From Bacteroidota bacterium (GTDB taxonomy: Bacteria; Bacteroidota; Bacteroidia; JACPRZ01), in NCBI GenBank assembly GCA_016193485.1, contig JACPRZ010000053.1, forward strand, positions 1 to 48,635: a stretch of 48,635 bases of DNA, read 5' to 3'. Positions 25,789 to 36,295 of the stretch are shown piece after piece (the stretch's first letter is position 1; each line of letters opens with the position of its first letter). The position numbers and the translations under genes were made by a program. A model generated the notes under the pieces. It was given only the letters and a program-made list of their open reading frames with translations. It ran no database searches and was not told the origin of the DNA.

Positions 25789-27090
25789 TCACATCTCCTC
25801 CACATAATCCAGATCCTTCCCGTAGGTCTCTTCCAATTTAAAGAGTGCAAAGAGGGCAAGCAGCATAACAACTCCGCCAACAATCACACCGGCTCCCCAT
25901 TGTCCGCATGGAACTATTAATGCCTGAAATGAAATTGTGATCGGAACCGTTGCTCCGCGAACAAAGTTTGGGACAGTTGTAGCGACAGTTGACCGCAGGT
26001 TGGTTCCGAACTGTTCCGCTCCTACCGTAATAAAAACAGCCCAGTAGCCCATCGCCATGCCCATGATAAAAATGATGACGTAAAAAAGCGTTGCCGTAAC
26101 TTCAAACGCAACTAAGTACCAGGCGATCAGCGCTGCAAGCGCTATAAGCGCTGCAAGAATGGATTTTTTCCTGGATTGCAGAACCTGGCTCAGGATACCC
26201 CACAGGAAACTGCCTATTGATGCCCCTATATAATGCCACATTATTGCTTTTCCCGAACTGACTGCCCCATCAATATGAAACACATTTTTTGCAAAGTCGG
26301 AAGAAAAAATTACCAGGATGCCGATGACGTACCAGATGGGCAGTCCTATCATAATGCAGTAGAGGTATTTCAGAAACCTGCTGCGCTTTGTAAAGAGTGA
26401 GAAAAAATCGCCCCGTTTTACATCTGATTTTTTTGTTTTTGCGAACATTCCCGATTCATAAACCGAGATGCGGAGGATGAGAAGTACCAGCCCGAGTATT
26501 CCCCCCACCCAGTAGGCGATTTTCCAGTTATCGGAACCAGGCCAATTCCAATCGGCCCCGAAGATCTGGCCGGTCCAGTTAAAAATAACATTTCCCTGCT
26601 GCGCTACAGCAAAACCCAGGGTAGCTCCGGCAATACCGATACCCGAAACGATGCTGGTTCCATAACCCCTTGTCTCTTTGGTCATCACCTCCGAAACCAG
26701 AGTAATGCCAACGCCAAGTTCACCGGCAAGGCCTACGCCTGCAAAAAAACGCAGGAATGCATATTGCTCAATGGTCTGAACAAAACCATTTGCCAGGTTG
26801 GCTACTGAATAAAGAAAAATAGTAAGAAAAAGGGTGTATAACCGTCCCATTTTATCGCCAAGAATACCCCAGATGATGCCTCCGATGAGCATTCCCGCCA
26901 TCTGCCAGTTCAGTAAACGGATACCTTCATGCAAGAGTTCCTGTTCATCCGTAATCCCTATAGCCCGCAAACTCGGTTCCCTGACAATACCGAATAAGAT
27001 CAGGTCATAAATGTCAACAAAATAACCAAGCCCCGCAACCAGTACGGTGGCGTTGAAAATGTTTTTAACGAGATTTGGATGTTCTTTCAT
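25789..27090 (-). CDS. MFS transporter, 12 membrane helices
   Basis: 433 residues with the major facilitator layout: motif A-like GDKMGRLYTLF between helices 2 and 3, RFFAGVGLAGELGVGITLV in helix 4, and a second half starting after the charged loop KTKKSDVKRGDFF. The acid-rich YFVDIYDLILFG in helix 1 recalls the metabolite:H+ symporter and sugar-porter branches. The substrate is unknown. It is transcribed toward rseP. Its upstream spacer to nhaD (27091-27460) contains a common repeat rather than an obvious promoter. Confidence 0.88.
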   Translation of the reverse strand: MKEHPNLVKNIFNATVLVAGLGYFVDIYDLILFGIVREPSLRAIGITDEQELLHEGIRLLNWQMAGMLIGGIIWGILGDKMGRLYTLFLTIFLYSVANLANGFVQTIEQYAFLRFFAGVGLAGELGVGITLVSEVMTKETRGYGTSIVSGIGIAGATLGFAVAQQGNVIFNWTGQIFGADWNWPGSDNWKIAYWVGGILGLVLLILRISVYESGMFAKTKKSDVKRGDFFSLFTKRSRFLKYLYCIMIGLPIWYVIGILVIFSSDFAKNVFHIDGAVSSGKAIMWHYIGASIGSFLWGILSQVLQSRKKSILAALIALAALIAWYLVAFEVTATLFYVIIFIMGMAMGYWAVFITVGAEQFGTNLRSTVATTVPNFVRGATVPITISFQALIVPCGQWGAGVIVGGVVMLLALFALFKLEETYGKDLDYVEEM

Positions 27091-27403
27091 AGAAGATTAA
27101 GAAATTGCTGTTGATTGAAATTATTTGTTACTCTCAGCAGAATACCTTTTTCACCCCCGCCTGTGGCGGAGCAGAGACGCAAGGATTATTTTTTTATTTT
27201 TCATAGCGTCTTGGCGGTGAGTAGTTGCAATTATTTGTTATCCTTCTGAATTGCAAAAATATAAATATCCTGCACTTGTAATTTCGTTTTCAGAGCCCGT
27301 CTGGATGATATTCGTTTCATGAGATTCTTCATACCGGTATTTATTTTTATCACAACCATACAATTAAAAATAATTTAATATTGCACCCGTTTTAAAAACC
27401 TAA
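27091..27403. other. Divergent spacer with interspersed-repeat remnant
   Basis: About 310 bases between the MFS gene and the nhaD frame. It holds a G/C-rich stretch at 27152-27230 (CGCCTGTGGCGGAG, then GCGTCTTGGCGG) of the rRNA-like GCAGAGACGC repeat type common in many genomes. An ATG at 27319 opens a short frame MRFFIPVFIFITTI that ends in a stop; it may be a decayed start of nhaD. Confidence 0.4.
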
Positions 27404-27460
27404 ATCGAACATCCCATCAAAATAAACAAATCTGCAACAGCGCTCTTCCTTGCTGTTATT

Positions 27461-28711
27461 TTGTGGGTTCTTTATTCTTATGGCGGATTCGGGGATATTC
27501 ATCAAACCCTTGATCAATTATCAGAGCATCTCGGAAGCATCGCTCAATTACTTTTTTTCCTGCTCGGAGCGATGACGATAGTTGAGGTGGTAAGTATCCA
27601 TAATGGATTTAAAGTTGTCACTGACCTGATTCGAACTTCACGCAAACGCACCCTTCTGTGGATAATCAGTTTCATTACTTTCTTTTTATCATCCGTTCTT
27701 GACAATATGACCACAACAATTGTCATTGTTACCCTGTTGAGCAAACTCCTGAGCGACAAAAATGACCGGCTTATTTTTGCAAGCATGGTGATCATTGCAG
27801 CCAATGCGGGTGGCGCATGGACGCCAATCGGTGATGTGACCACTACAATGCTCTGGATTGGAGGGCAAATCACGACCGTGAATATCATGCAAATGCTTAT
27901 TGTGCCGAGTTTGGTCTGCCTTGTGCTTCCGCTGGTTTACCAGTCGCTATTAATAAAAGGGACATTTAAATCACCGGAAGGAAATGAAGCAATGTCAAAA
28001 ACCGAACCCGGTGCGAAACTTATTTTCTGGATGGGAATACTCGGGCTTATTTTTGTTCCTGTTTTTAAGGCGACCACCGGGTTGCCGCCTTATCTTGGAA
28101 TGCTTTGCAGTTTAAGCGTTATCTGGCTGGTAAGTGAAATTATTCACCGCGGAAAAAAAGATCATCAACACCTTCTGATTAACAGGGCATTGACCAAAAT
28201 TGATGTTCCGAGCGTGCTTTTTTTTCTCGGGATACTTTTAGCCGTCAGTTGCCTTGAGACATCAGGTATTCTCCATGAGTTTGCAACTTACCTTGATGAA
28301 AAAGTCGGCAACAAAGATGTGATCATTACCATCATCGGCTTATTATCGGCTGTTATTGATAACATTCCGCTGACTGCAGCATGCCAGGGAATGTACACCC
28401 TTGCTTCACCGGAACATAATCCGGATGCCTATAATTTTGCCTTGAGCAATCCTGACCTTGTAAGCCATGGAGCATTTATGTTTAATAATGTGCAATATTT
28501 TTTACATGATGCGAAAATATGGGAAATGCTCGCCTTTGCAGTCGGAACCGGTGGAAGTTGCCTTATTATCGGGTCGGCAGCAGGAGTGGTTGCCATGGGG
28601 ATTGAAAAAATTGAATTTATCTGGTACATGAAAAAGATAGCAATCACAGCCATGATCGGTTATTTCGGGGGAATTTTTGCTTACCTGTTGCAATATTATC
28701 TTATGCATTGA
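27461..28711 (+). CDS. nhaD: NhaD-type sodium:proton antiporter, 5' end anomalous
   Basis: Membrane antiporter of the ArsB/NhaD superfamily that exports Na+ in exchange for H+. Signatures are SSVLDNMTTTIVIVTLL, NAGGAWTPIGDVTTTMLWIGG and a second AVIDNIPLTAA. The only standard start is TTG at 27461, which lies inside the first membrane helix. In-frame codons before it (from 27404, EHPIKINKSATALFLAVIL) are clearly NhaD sequence, yet a TAA at 27401 precedes them with no start codon between. The usual first ~25 residues are therefore missing or out of frame; either an unusual start is used or the 5' end has decayed. Confidence 0.85.
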   Translation: MWVLYSYGGFGDIHQTLDQLSEHLGSIAQLLFFLLGAMTIVEVVSIHNGFKVVTDLIRTSRKRTLLWIISFITFFLSSVLDNMTTTIVIVTLLSKLLSDKNDRLIFASMVIIAANAGGAWTPIGDVTTTMLWIGGQITTVNIMQMLIVPSLVCLVLPLVYQSLLIKGTFKSPEGNEAMSKTEPGAKLIFWMGILGLIFVPVFKATTGLPPYLGMLCSLSVIWLVSEIIHRGKKDHQHLLINRALTKIDVPSVLFFLGILLAVSCLETSGILHEFATYLDEKVGNKDVIITIIGLLSAVIDNIPLTAACQGMYTLASPEHNPDAYNFALSNPDLVSHGAFMFNNVQYFLHDAKIWEMLAFAVGTGGSCLIIGSAAGVVAMGIEKIEFIWYMKKIAITAMIGYFGGIFAYLLQYYLMH

Positions 28712-28721
28712 TATTCTGTTG

Positions 28722-28729
28722 TAACTTTG
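28722..28729 (+). promoter_or_regulatory. Possible -7 box for the DUF6438 lipoprotein gene
   Basis: TAACTTTG matches TAnnTTTG. It lies 165 nt before the ATG at 28894, so the transcript leader would contain the whole inverted-repeat block at 28745-28880. No clear -33 box. Confidence 0.3.
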
Positions 28730-28744
28730 TGTAACTTTTTAATG

Positions 28745-28880
28745 TATACTGACGGAATTTGATTTTGCAAGTTTACAAAATCAAATTCGTCAGTATATGC
28801 TGATCTGAATGATTTGTTCTGACGATAAATGTCAGGATGCTGTACCGAAGCGTCAGCACAAAATCATTCAGCATCAGTAT
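28745..28880. repeat. Nested inverted repeats, MITE-like
   Basis: The first hairpin pairs 28745-28767 with 28776-28797 (22 bp, one bulged G). A second, less perfect pair links ~28795-28825 (GCTGATCTGAATGATTTG) with ~28850-28880 (CAAAATCATTCAGCATCAG). The TATACTGACG ends face outward. It could be a miniature transposable element or an RNA structure in the leader of the next gene. Confidence 0.65.
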
Positions 28881-28893
28881 AGAAAAGTACACG

Positions 28894-29514
28894 ATGAACT
28901 ATCTCTTTCCCTACTTACTTTTTTTTATCTGGTTTTCCTGCCGGACGGCTAACAAGCCCAGGCAGGAGCCGGTTTCTCCGGATAAATTCACCATGGCAGA
29001 ACCGGATACCTCTAAACAGGGTACAACGGCAACGCAATCAGGTACGACCGGTGAAAAACCACGACCACACCCGGTACCGGTGAACGTCAATGTTAATGTA
29101 AATCCACCTCCACCGGTCATACAGGCAACTGCCGATTCTGTTTTTGCAACTCTTGAAAGAACACCATGTTATGGCCGCTGTCCGAACTATAAAATTACCA
29201 TTTATAAAAGCGGATATACTCTGTATGAAGGCAAACGGTTTACTGACCGGATCGGTTTATTTACCTGCTTCCTGACCCGGCAGGAAATGGGTAACATCCT
29301 TGAAAGAGCAAAATCAATAAATTATTTTAACCTTCAGGATGTGTATGACAGCCAGGTTACTGACCTTCCCTCGGTAATTACATCCATTCGCGAAGGTAAC
29401 CGTGTAAAAACGGTAAAAGCGAGGTTTAATGTTCCACCGGCATTGCGGAATTTTGAGCAATATTTTGACTCAATTTTCGAAAACAAGACCTGGACACCCA
29501 TGGCGCAGCATTGA
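28894..29514 (+). CDS. DUF6438-type lipoprotein
   Basis: 206 residues. The ATG at 28894 is preferred over one 19 codons upstream because it places a lipoprotein signal at the N-terminus (MNYLFPYLLFFIWFSC, lipid-modified Cys16). A Pro/Thr/Asn-rich linker (NVNVNVNPPPP) is followed by a DUF6438-like domain with CYGRCPNYKITIYKSG and YEGKRF. The two cysteines of CYGRC are typical of the domain. The function of the family is unknown. It is presumably anchored in the outer membrane or its inner leaflet. Confidence 0.82.
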   Translation: MNYLFPYLLFFIWFSCRTANKPRQEPVSPDKFTMAEPDTSKQGTTATQSGTTGEKPRPHPVPVNVNVNVNPPPPVIQATADSVFATLERTPCYGRCPNYKITIYKSGYTLYEGKRFTDRIGLFTCFLTRQEMGNILERAKSINYFNLQDVYDSQVTDLPSVITSIREGNRVKTVKARFNVPPALRNFEQYFDSIFENKTWTPMAQH

Positions 29515-29637
29515 GGAATAGAAATGCAATTATCGCATTGTCTCCTTGTCCCTTAACCCCCTATCCCCCTATTTCCCTTATCCCTTTACGCCCCTCCCAA
29601 ATTGTTGATAAGATTGTTAATTTTTCTTCAATTTTTA
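29515..29637. other. C-tract-rich spacer upstream of gyrB, possible G-quadruplex on the minus strand
   Basis: No gene. Four C-tracts at 29557-29561, 29565-29569, 29575-29577 and 29582-29584 have loops of 3-5 bases, so the minus strand meets the simple G3+N1-7 rule for a quadruplex. A related G-rich string occurs at about 40528-40548. Confidence 0.45.
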
Positions 29638-29669
29638 TTTGGTAAATACGTTGAAAATACGTACATTTG
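29638..29669 (+). promoter_or_regulatory. Promoter of gyrB
   Basis: TTTG (29638-29641), 20 nt spacer, TACATTTG (29662-29669): the best Bacteroidota promoter match in the window. The ATG is at 29743, giving a leader of ~65 nt. Confidence 0.75.
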
Positions 29670-29715
29670 TCTCGTCACTTTTTGAAATTTTGTGTGTTGA
29701 TAATCAATTAATTAG

Positions 29716-31710
<1,995 letters not shown>

Positions 31711-31755
31711 AAATGTATTTTTGTTATTCGTGCTAATTCGTAATTCGTATATTCG

Positions 31756-31773
31756 TCCCGATAGCCATCGGGA
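31756..31773. repeat. Short palindrome between gyrB and SxtJ-like gene
   Basis: TCCCGATAGCCATCGGGA, preceded by repeats of ATTCGTA-type words. The same CCCGATA-ATCGGG hairpin occurs at 33250-33267 and 33322-33339. As it lies between convergent stops it may assist termination. Confidence 0.7.
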
Positions 31774-31790
31774 TTCGCTATTCGTTGATT

Positions 31791-32156
31791 TCACCACATC
31801 TTCTCAATATCTTCCGCATTAAAAACGTGGTCTCTTTTATGAAAGAATGAAGTATCATCCTTTGGCGGGTTGATCTGCAGCACATCTTTTCTTTGAATCC
31901 GGCTGATAAGCGCTACCGGGAATAAAATCAGATAAAACACCAGGGTTAAAATAACTCTTGACATTATCGCTCCAAGAACTTCAGCAAGTTTCATCCAGAC
32001 AAAAGATATTTTTTCCCTTATCCATCCGGAAAATACCGATAGGACTCCAACTATTCCGGAAATGTATAGGAATATTTTATTGCTGAAAATGAAGTACAGT
32101 ATCAATAAACCGGTACAGATAGTAAGAACAACAAGTGCGCTGTTTTGTTTTTTCAT
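31791..32156 (-). CDS. SxtJ-like small membrane protein
   Basis: 121 residues with three to four hydrophobic segments (ALVVLTICTGLLILYFIF, IFLYISGIVGVLSVFSG, MSRVILTLVFYLILFPVALI) and a C-terminal RKDVLQINPP tail. The pattern LAEVLGAIMSRVIL...FPVALISRIQRKD matches the SxtJ family, named from saxitoxin clusters but widespread next to NodU/CmcH carbamoyltransferases. Its role is unknown. It lies 6 nt after the DUF5989 gene, which supports the assignment, since those two genes usually travel together with a carbamoyltransferase (here at 34282). Confidence 0.75.
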   Translation of the reverse strand: MKKQNSALVVLTICTGLLILYFIFSNKIFLYISGIVGVLSVFSGWIREKISFVWMKLAEVLGAIMSRVILTLVFYLILFPVALISRIQRKDVLQINPPKDDTSFFHKRDHVFNAEDIEKMW

Positions 32157-32162
32157 GAATAA

Positions 32163-32315
32163 TTAAAAAAGCGTGTAAATAAACGGGGCTACCGTTGAAC
32201 TTCCTCCGATGACAATTAAAATGCCGAGCAGAAGTAAAACAAGAATGATAGGAGTGAGCCACCATTTTTTTCTCTCCTTCAGGAAACCCCAGAGGTCAGT
32301 AAGAAATTCTTTCAT
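32163..32315 (-). CDS. DUF5989 small membrane protein
   Basis: 50 residues, MKEFLTDLWGFLKERKKWWL followed by a single helix rich in Leu/Ile and ending SSTVAPFIYTLF. This is the standard DUF5989 form: an amphipathic basic head, KKWWLTP, one membrane helix and an APFIY end. The family is known only from its genomic association with carbamoyltransferase and SxtJ genes. Stop at 32163-32165. Confidence 0.88.
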   Translation of the reverse strand: MKEFLTDLWGFLKERKKWWLTPIILVLLLLGILIVIGGSSTVAPFIYTLF

Positions 32316-32371
32316 GGTTGAGTATAATTCAGGATGTTCTGTTTCCGGTAAATTTACAGTAAATTCCGGGT

Positions 32372-33166
32372 CTAAAATACGGCAATACTTTTACCCGAAA
32401 AATAAAGAGCCAGGATTATTAATCCTGCAGCAATGCGGTACCATCCGAAAAACTTAAAGCCGTATTTCACCAGGACATAGATGAAGAATTTTATTGCCAG
32501 TATGGCGACAATGAAAGCAACGAGGTTGCCGGCTCCCAGCAAAATAATTTCCTGTTTACCGATCGTGCCGCCTTCCGAAAAAAAATGATACAATTTATAA
32601 ACGCTTGCGGCAAAAATGGTAGGGACTGCCAGAAAAAATGAAAATTCTGCAGCAGACTTCCTCGTCATTTTCTGAACTAATCCGCCAATGATTGTCGCAG
32701 CGGAACGTGAGACACCGGGTATCATGGCAATACACTGAAAACACCCAATGATAAAGGATGAAAAATATGAAGGTTCCGAATCCGTTCTCTCAACCTTTTC
32801 CTGGAACCAGCGATCTATAAATAAAAATACCACTCCCCCTCCGAGTAAGGTAATAGCAACGACAAGGACGTTTTCGAGAAGCATGTCAATTTGATCCCCA
32901 AAAAGTTTTCCGATGATTGCCGCAGGCAGGAAAGCGATAAAAAGTTTATAATAAAAATCCAGTGATCTGAAAAACCTTTTCACATACATTACTACGACCG
33001 CAAGGATGGCACCGAACTGCACGCAGACCGTAAACATTTTTGTGAACTCATCATGCGATATTCCCATTACCGAGGATCCGATGATAATATGACCGGTGGA
33101 TGATACCGGTAAAAACTCGGTAAGTCCCTCAATGATGGCAAGTATGATGGCTTGAAGCAGCGACAT
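32372..33166 (-). CDS. uppP: Undecaprenyl-diphosphatase
   Basis: 264-residue BacA/UppP enzyme with the catalytic motifs [14 protein letters not shown] and [13 protein letters not shown], and about eight membrane helices. It dephosphorylates undecaprenyl pyrophosphate so that the lipid carrier can be reused for peptidoglycan and surface polysaccharide. It sits inside the carbamoyltransferase-DUF5989-SxtJ set, 56 nt upstream of DUF5989. The link to a surface-glycan pathway that also uses a carbamoyl group is suggestive but unproved. Confidence 0.96.
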   Translation of the reverse strand: MSLLQAIILAIIEGLTEFLPVSSTGHIIIGSSVMGISHDEFTKMFTVCVQFGAILAVVVMYVKRFFRSLDFYYKLFIAFLPAAIIGKLFGDQIDMLLENVLVVAITLLGGGVVFLFIDRWFQEKVERTDSEPSYFSSFIIGCFQCIAMIPGVSRSAATIIGGLVQKMTRKSAAEFSFFLAVPTIFAASVYKLYHFFSEGGTIGKQEIILLGAGNLVAFIVAILAIKFFIYVLVKYGFKFFGWYRIAAGLIILALYFSGKSIAVF

Positions 33167-33401
33167 TTATACTGATGCTGTTTGAGTTTGTCCGCCAAAG
33201 CGGATCAGCCCTTTAACTGACCAGAAAGTTATTATTCCACCGAAGTACGTCCCGATAACTATCGGGATTACGAACCTGCGAAGTACGAAGGATTCGTAGT
33301 TCGTAAGTTCGTATTTTTTTCTCCCGATAGTTATCGGGATTCGGTGGGTAATTACGTTGCATTTTCATGTTCGTTGAATATAAATAAGAGTTGAATGGAT
33401 T
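33167..33401. repeat. Intergenic palindrome cluster
   Basis: Two CCCGATAACTATCGGG-type palindromes (33250-33267 and 33322-33339) flank TTCGTAGTTCG/CGAAGTACG inverted words. The whole 33236-33350 block resembles a stacked insertion of small palindromic elements. No gene was seen. Confidence 0.7.
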
Positions 33402-34277
33402 TTATTTCCGTTCATAATTAATCAAATAGATGCCACCTAATATCAACACCATGCCGGAATATTCCGGGATCCCGATATTTTCTCCATCGGCAATTCCCAG
33501 CAAAAGGGCTACCACAGGAATAAGGTAAGTGACCGACTGGGCGAAAAGAGCCGTTGACTTCTGTATCATTTTATAAAAAAGATAATTCGCAAAGGAGGTG
33601 TTTATCAATGCAAGAATAAGGATATAACCGAATGCCTCCATTCCTCCGGGATTCCTGAATGAAGATACCGGGTCGGAAAAAAACAGTACGACCCCGCCAG
33701 GTACAGCAATGAAAGTAAGAACCAGTGCCGTTAGATGCAATGGATCCAATTGACCGAAATATTTCTTCACCATCGTTGAACTGAATGCATAAAAAACCGT
33801 TGCAAGAACAATCAGCAACGCAAAAACATTCATTGAAAAATTCAGAATCCCTTCATCAGAAAAAACAAATAGAATACCGGCAAATCCAAGGATAACCCCG
33901 GATATTTTGTACTTGTCCAATTTCTGATCAAAAAAGAGAGAGCCGACAATCAGGGCAAAGACCGGTGTGAGCGAATTCAATATGCCTGCGGTAGAACTGT
34001 CAACTACGGTCTGTGCTGTAGTGAACAGGTAAGGCGGGATACCGGTTCCCATGATGGCAACCAGGCAAATCAGCCAAAGGGTTTTGGCCGGTACTTTTTT
34101 CAGGCAGGAAATGGCCACAGGCAGAAAGATGATCCCGGCTAAAAATATCCTGAAAGATGCTACCTGCACAGGCGTAAAAGCGACCAGTCCTTTTTTCATG
34201 AGCAGGAAAGAACTCCCCCAGATTGCCGATGAAACAATCAGTAAGATCCACGATTGAAGTGATGCAGAATTGGCCAT
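33402..34277 (-). CDS. EamA-family (DMT) membrane transporter
   Basis: 291 residues from MANSASLQSW; the ATG six codons upstream would overlap the preceding gene. It has ten predicted helices in two EamA halves (SAIWGSSFLLMKKGL, then VFYAFSSTMVKKYFG) and the C-terminal half ends GMVLILGGIYLINYERK. The family exports amino acids and other metabolites; the substrate is unknown. It starts 4 nt after the carbamoyltransferase stop, so the two are co-transcribed. Confidence 0.9.
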   Translation of the reverse strand: MANSASLQSWILLIVSSAIWGSSFLLMKKGLVAFTPVQVASFRIFLAGIIFLPVAISCLKKVPAKTLWLICLVAIMGTGIPPYLFTTAQTVVDSSTAGILNSLTPVFALIVGSLFFDQKLDKYKISGVILGFAGILFVFSDEGILNFSMNVFALLIVLATVFYAFSSTMVKKYFGQLDPLHLTALVLTFIAVPGGVVLFFSDPVSSFRNPGGMEAFGYILILALINTSFANYLFYKMIQKSTALFAQSVTYLIPVVALLLGIADGENIGIPEYSGMVLILGGIYLINYERK

Positions 34278-34281
34278 ACAT

Positions 34282-36183
34282 TTAATCCAATACAAAATCC
34301 TCCTTCCCTGCCTGCCCTGTACCGTTCTGGTACAGGGCAGGCAGGCACTTTTTTGATTCTTTCCACTGCGGCTGGATTTTTTTATCGAAAAGGAAATTTC
34401 CGGTCACAAGGTAATCAAGTTCAGTGCGCATAAAGCAACGGTAAGCATCTTCCGGGGTACAGACAATAGGTTCGCCACGTACATTAAAACTGGTATTAAC
34501 GATCACGCTGTAACCCGTAAGTTTTTTAAATTCATTTATGAGGATCCAGAACTTTTCATTGGTTTCACGGTGCACGGTCTGGATGCGCGCTGAAAAATCA
34601 ATATGGGTAACAGATGGAATATCCGACCGCTGGAAATACAATTTTTCCCGTACCGGCAATTTGTTAAAACCGGGAGGGAGTTCTTTTCTCCGTCCGGTCA
34701 AAACATCATAAACCAGCAGCATATAAGGTGAAGGGCTCTCCATGTCAAAATAATTCCCGGAATCCTCATACAAAACTGCCGGTGCAAAGGGTCTGAAACT
34801 CTCCCTGTATTTTATTTTCAGGTTGAGTTTTTTCTGCATTTCAGGGTTCCGCGCATCACCTAATATGCTCCGGTTACCAAGCGCACGGGGTCCGAATTCC
34901 ATCCTGCCCTGGAACCACCCTACTGATGCGCCACCGGAAATTAAACGGGCGGCCCCGGAAGCAAGGTCTTCAAAACGGTTGTATTCAGTGTACACTCCGC
35001 TGAATTTTCTTGCCATCCTGACCATGTCACCCGTTTCAAATTCAGGTCCCAGATATGCTCCTTTCATCATATCTTTTCCACCTGAACCGATCCTGGGTTT
35101 ATTAAAATAAATATGGTATGCAGCAAGGGCGGATCCAACCGCCCCCCCCGCATCGCCTGCAGCCGGCTGGATGAAAATATCCCGGAATATTTTTTCACGT
35201 TGCAATTTACCGTTCGCCACACAATTAAGCGCCACTCCACCGGCAAGGCAAAGGTGATCGCTCCCGGTTAACCGCTTTGCTTCATGAGCCATCCTTGTAA
35301 CGCACTCTTCGGTAATCCGCTGTATAGCCAAACCGAGATTGCAATGATGCAATTGCAGTTCATCCTCCGGTTTTCTTCTCTTAAAACCAAATAATTTTTC
35401 CCACTTTCGTTCATCCGCCATACGCAAACCGGCAGCATAATCAAAATATTGCTGGTTCATCCATAGTGAACCGTCATTCTGAATCCGGATGATATGGTTC
35501 TTTATTTTGGCAACGAAATCTTCTACCTGTACGGAACCCGGATTGCCATAAGGCGCCAGTCCCATTAATTTGTACTCACCCGAATTTACCCTGAAACCAA
35601 GATAATAAGTAAATGCTGAATAGAGTAATCCGAGAGAATGAGGGAAATGCAATTCCCTTAAAATTTTAATCCCGTTGCTTTTTCCATGGCAGATTGAAGC
35701 GGTAGCCCACTCCCCTACTCCGTCAATTGTCAGTATGGCTGATTCTTCGAAAGGTGACGGGTAAAATGCGCTCGCAGCATGCGAAAGATGGTGCTCAGGG
35801 AATAATAATTTTATTTTCCGTTTATCATATCTTTCTATTTCGGCAAGTTCCTCTTTTATGAGTGATTTTATCAACATTTTTTCCTTCAGCCAGACGGGTA
35901 TCGCTGTCAAGAAGGAACGGAGCCCCTGCGGTGCAAAACCATAATATGTCTCAAGCAATCTTTCAAATTTCAACAGCGGTTTATCATAAAAAACAATGGC
36001 ATCCAGATTATCCATGGATAAACCCGAATAATCAAGGCAGAAGCGGATACTATTTGCCGGGAAACCGGCATCATGCTTCTTCCTTGTGAATCGTTCTTCC
36101 TGGGCAGCAGCAATAATTTCACCGCTGCAAATTAGCGCAGCGGCCGAATCATGGTAAAAAGCCGATATTCCCAGTATTTTCAT
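34282..36183 (-). CDS. Carbamoyltransferase (NodU/CmcH/TobZ family) with palindromic C-terminal insertion
   Basis: 633 residues from MKILGISAFYHDSAAAL (36183); the longer frame would overlap the divergent gene and its promoter. The Kae1-like domain has EERFTRKKHDAGFP, HHLSHAASAFYPSPF, LTIDGVGEWAT and LAGGVALNCVANG; the C-terminal carbamoyltransferase domain has FQGRMEFGPRALGNRSIL and NTSFNVRGEPIVCT. Such enzymes use carbamoyl phosphate and ATP to O-carbamoylate sugars or antibiotics. Near the end, the expected QWKE...KEDFVLD tail is split by ~17 residues encoded by a perfect palindrome (34307-34345). In context with uppP, DUF5989 and SxtJ, a surface-glycan or secondary-metabolite role is likely. 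Confidence 0.93.
   Translation of the reverse strand: MKILGISAFYHDSAAALICSGEIIAAAQEERFTRKKHDAGFPANSIRFCLDYSGLSMDNLDAIVFYDKPLLKFERLLETYYGFAPQGLRSFLTAIPVWLKEKMLIKSLIKEELAEIERYDKRKIKLLFPEHHLSHAASAFYPSPFEESAILTIDGVGEWATASICHGKSNGIKILRELHFPHSLGLLYSAFTYYLGFRVNSGEYKLMGLAPYGNPGSVQVEDFVAKIKNHIIRIQNDGSLWMNQQYFDYAAGLRMADERKWEKLFGFKRRKPEDELQLHHCNLGLAIQRITEECVTRMAHEAKRLTGSDHLCLAGGVALNCVANGKLQREKIFRDIFIQPAAGDAGGAVGSALAAYHIYFNKPRIGSGGKDMMKGAYLGPEFETGDMVRMARKFSGVYTEYNRFEDLASGAARLISGGASVGWFQGRMEFGPRALGNRSILGDARNPEMQKKLNLKIKYRESFRPFAPAVLYEDSGNYFDMESPSPYMLLVYDVLTGRRKELPPGFNKLPVREKLYFQRSDIPSVTHIDFSARIQTVHRETNEKFWILINEFKKLTGYSVIVNTSFNVRGEPIVCTPEDAYRCFMRTELDYLVTGNFLFDKKIQPQWKESKKCLPALYQNGTGQAGKEDFVLD
34307..34345. 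repeat. Palindromic element inside the carbamoyltransferase reading frame
   Basis: Arms of 17 bases (CCTGCCTGCCCTGTACC at 34307-34323; reverse complement at 34329-34345) with a 5-base loop. It encodes LPALYQNGTGQAG on the minus strand and preserves the final residues of the enzyme. Confidence 0.85.
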
Positions 36184-36264
36184 AATATAGAAACGGTAAA
36201 AGTAGTAATATGCCCTTCTGTCCAGCCCAAATAATTTTCCTGTGTGCCGGATTTCATAAATTAT

Positions 36265-36272
36265 TATATTTG
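36265..36272 (+). promoter_or_regulatory. -7 box (TATATTTG) of the PKD-CTD gene
   Basis: TATATTTG lies 24 nt before the ATG at 36296, in the spacer between divergent genes. A weak TTTTCC sits at the -33 position. Confidence 0.5.
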
Positions 36273-36295
36273 CCACCTTTAATACAGATATTATC

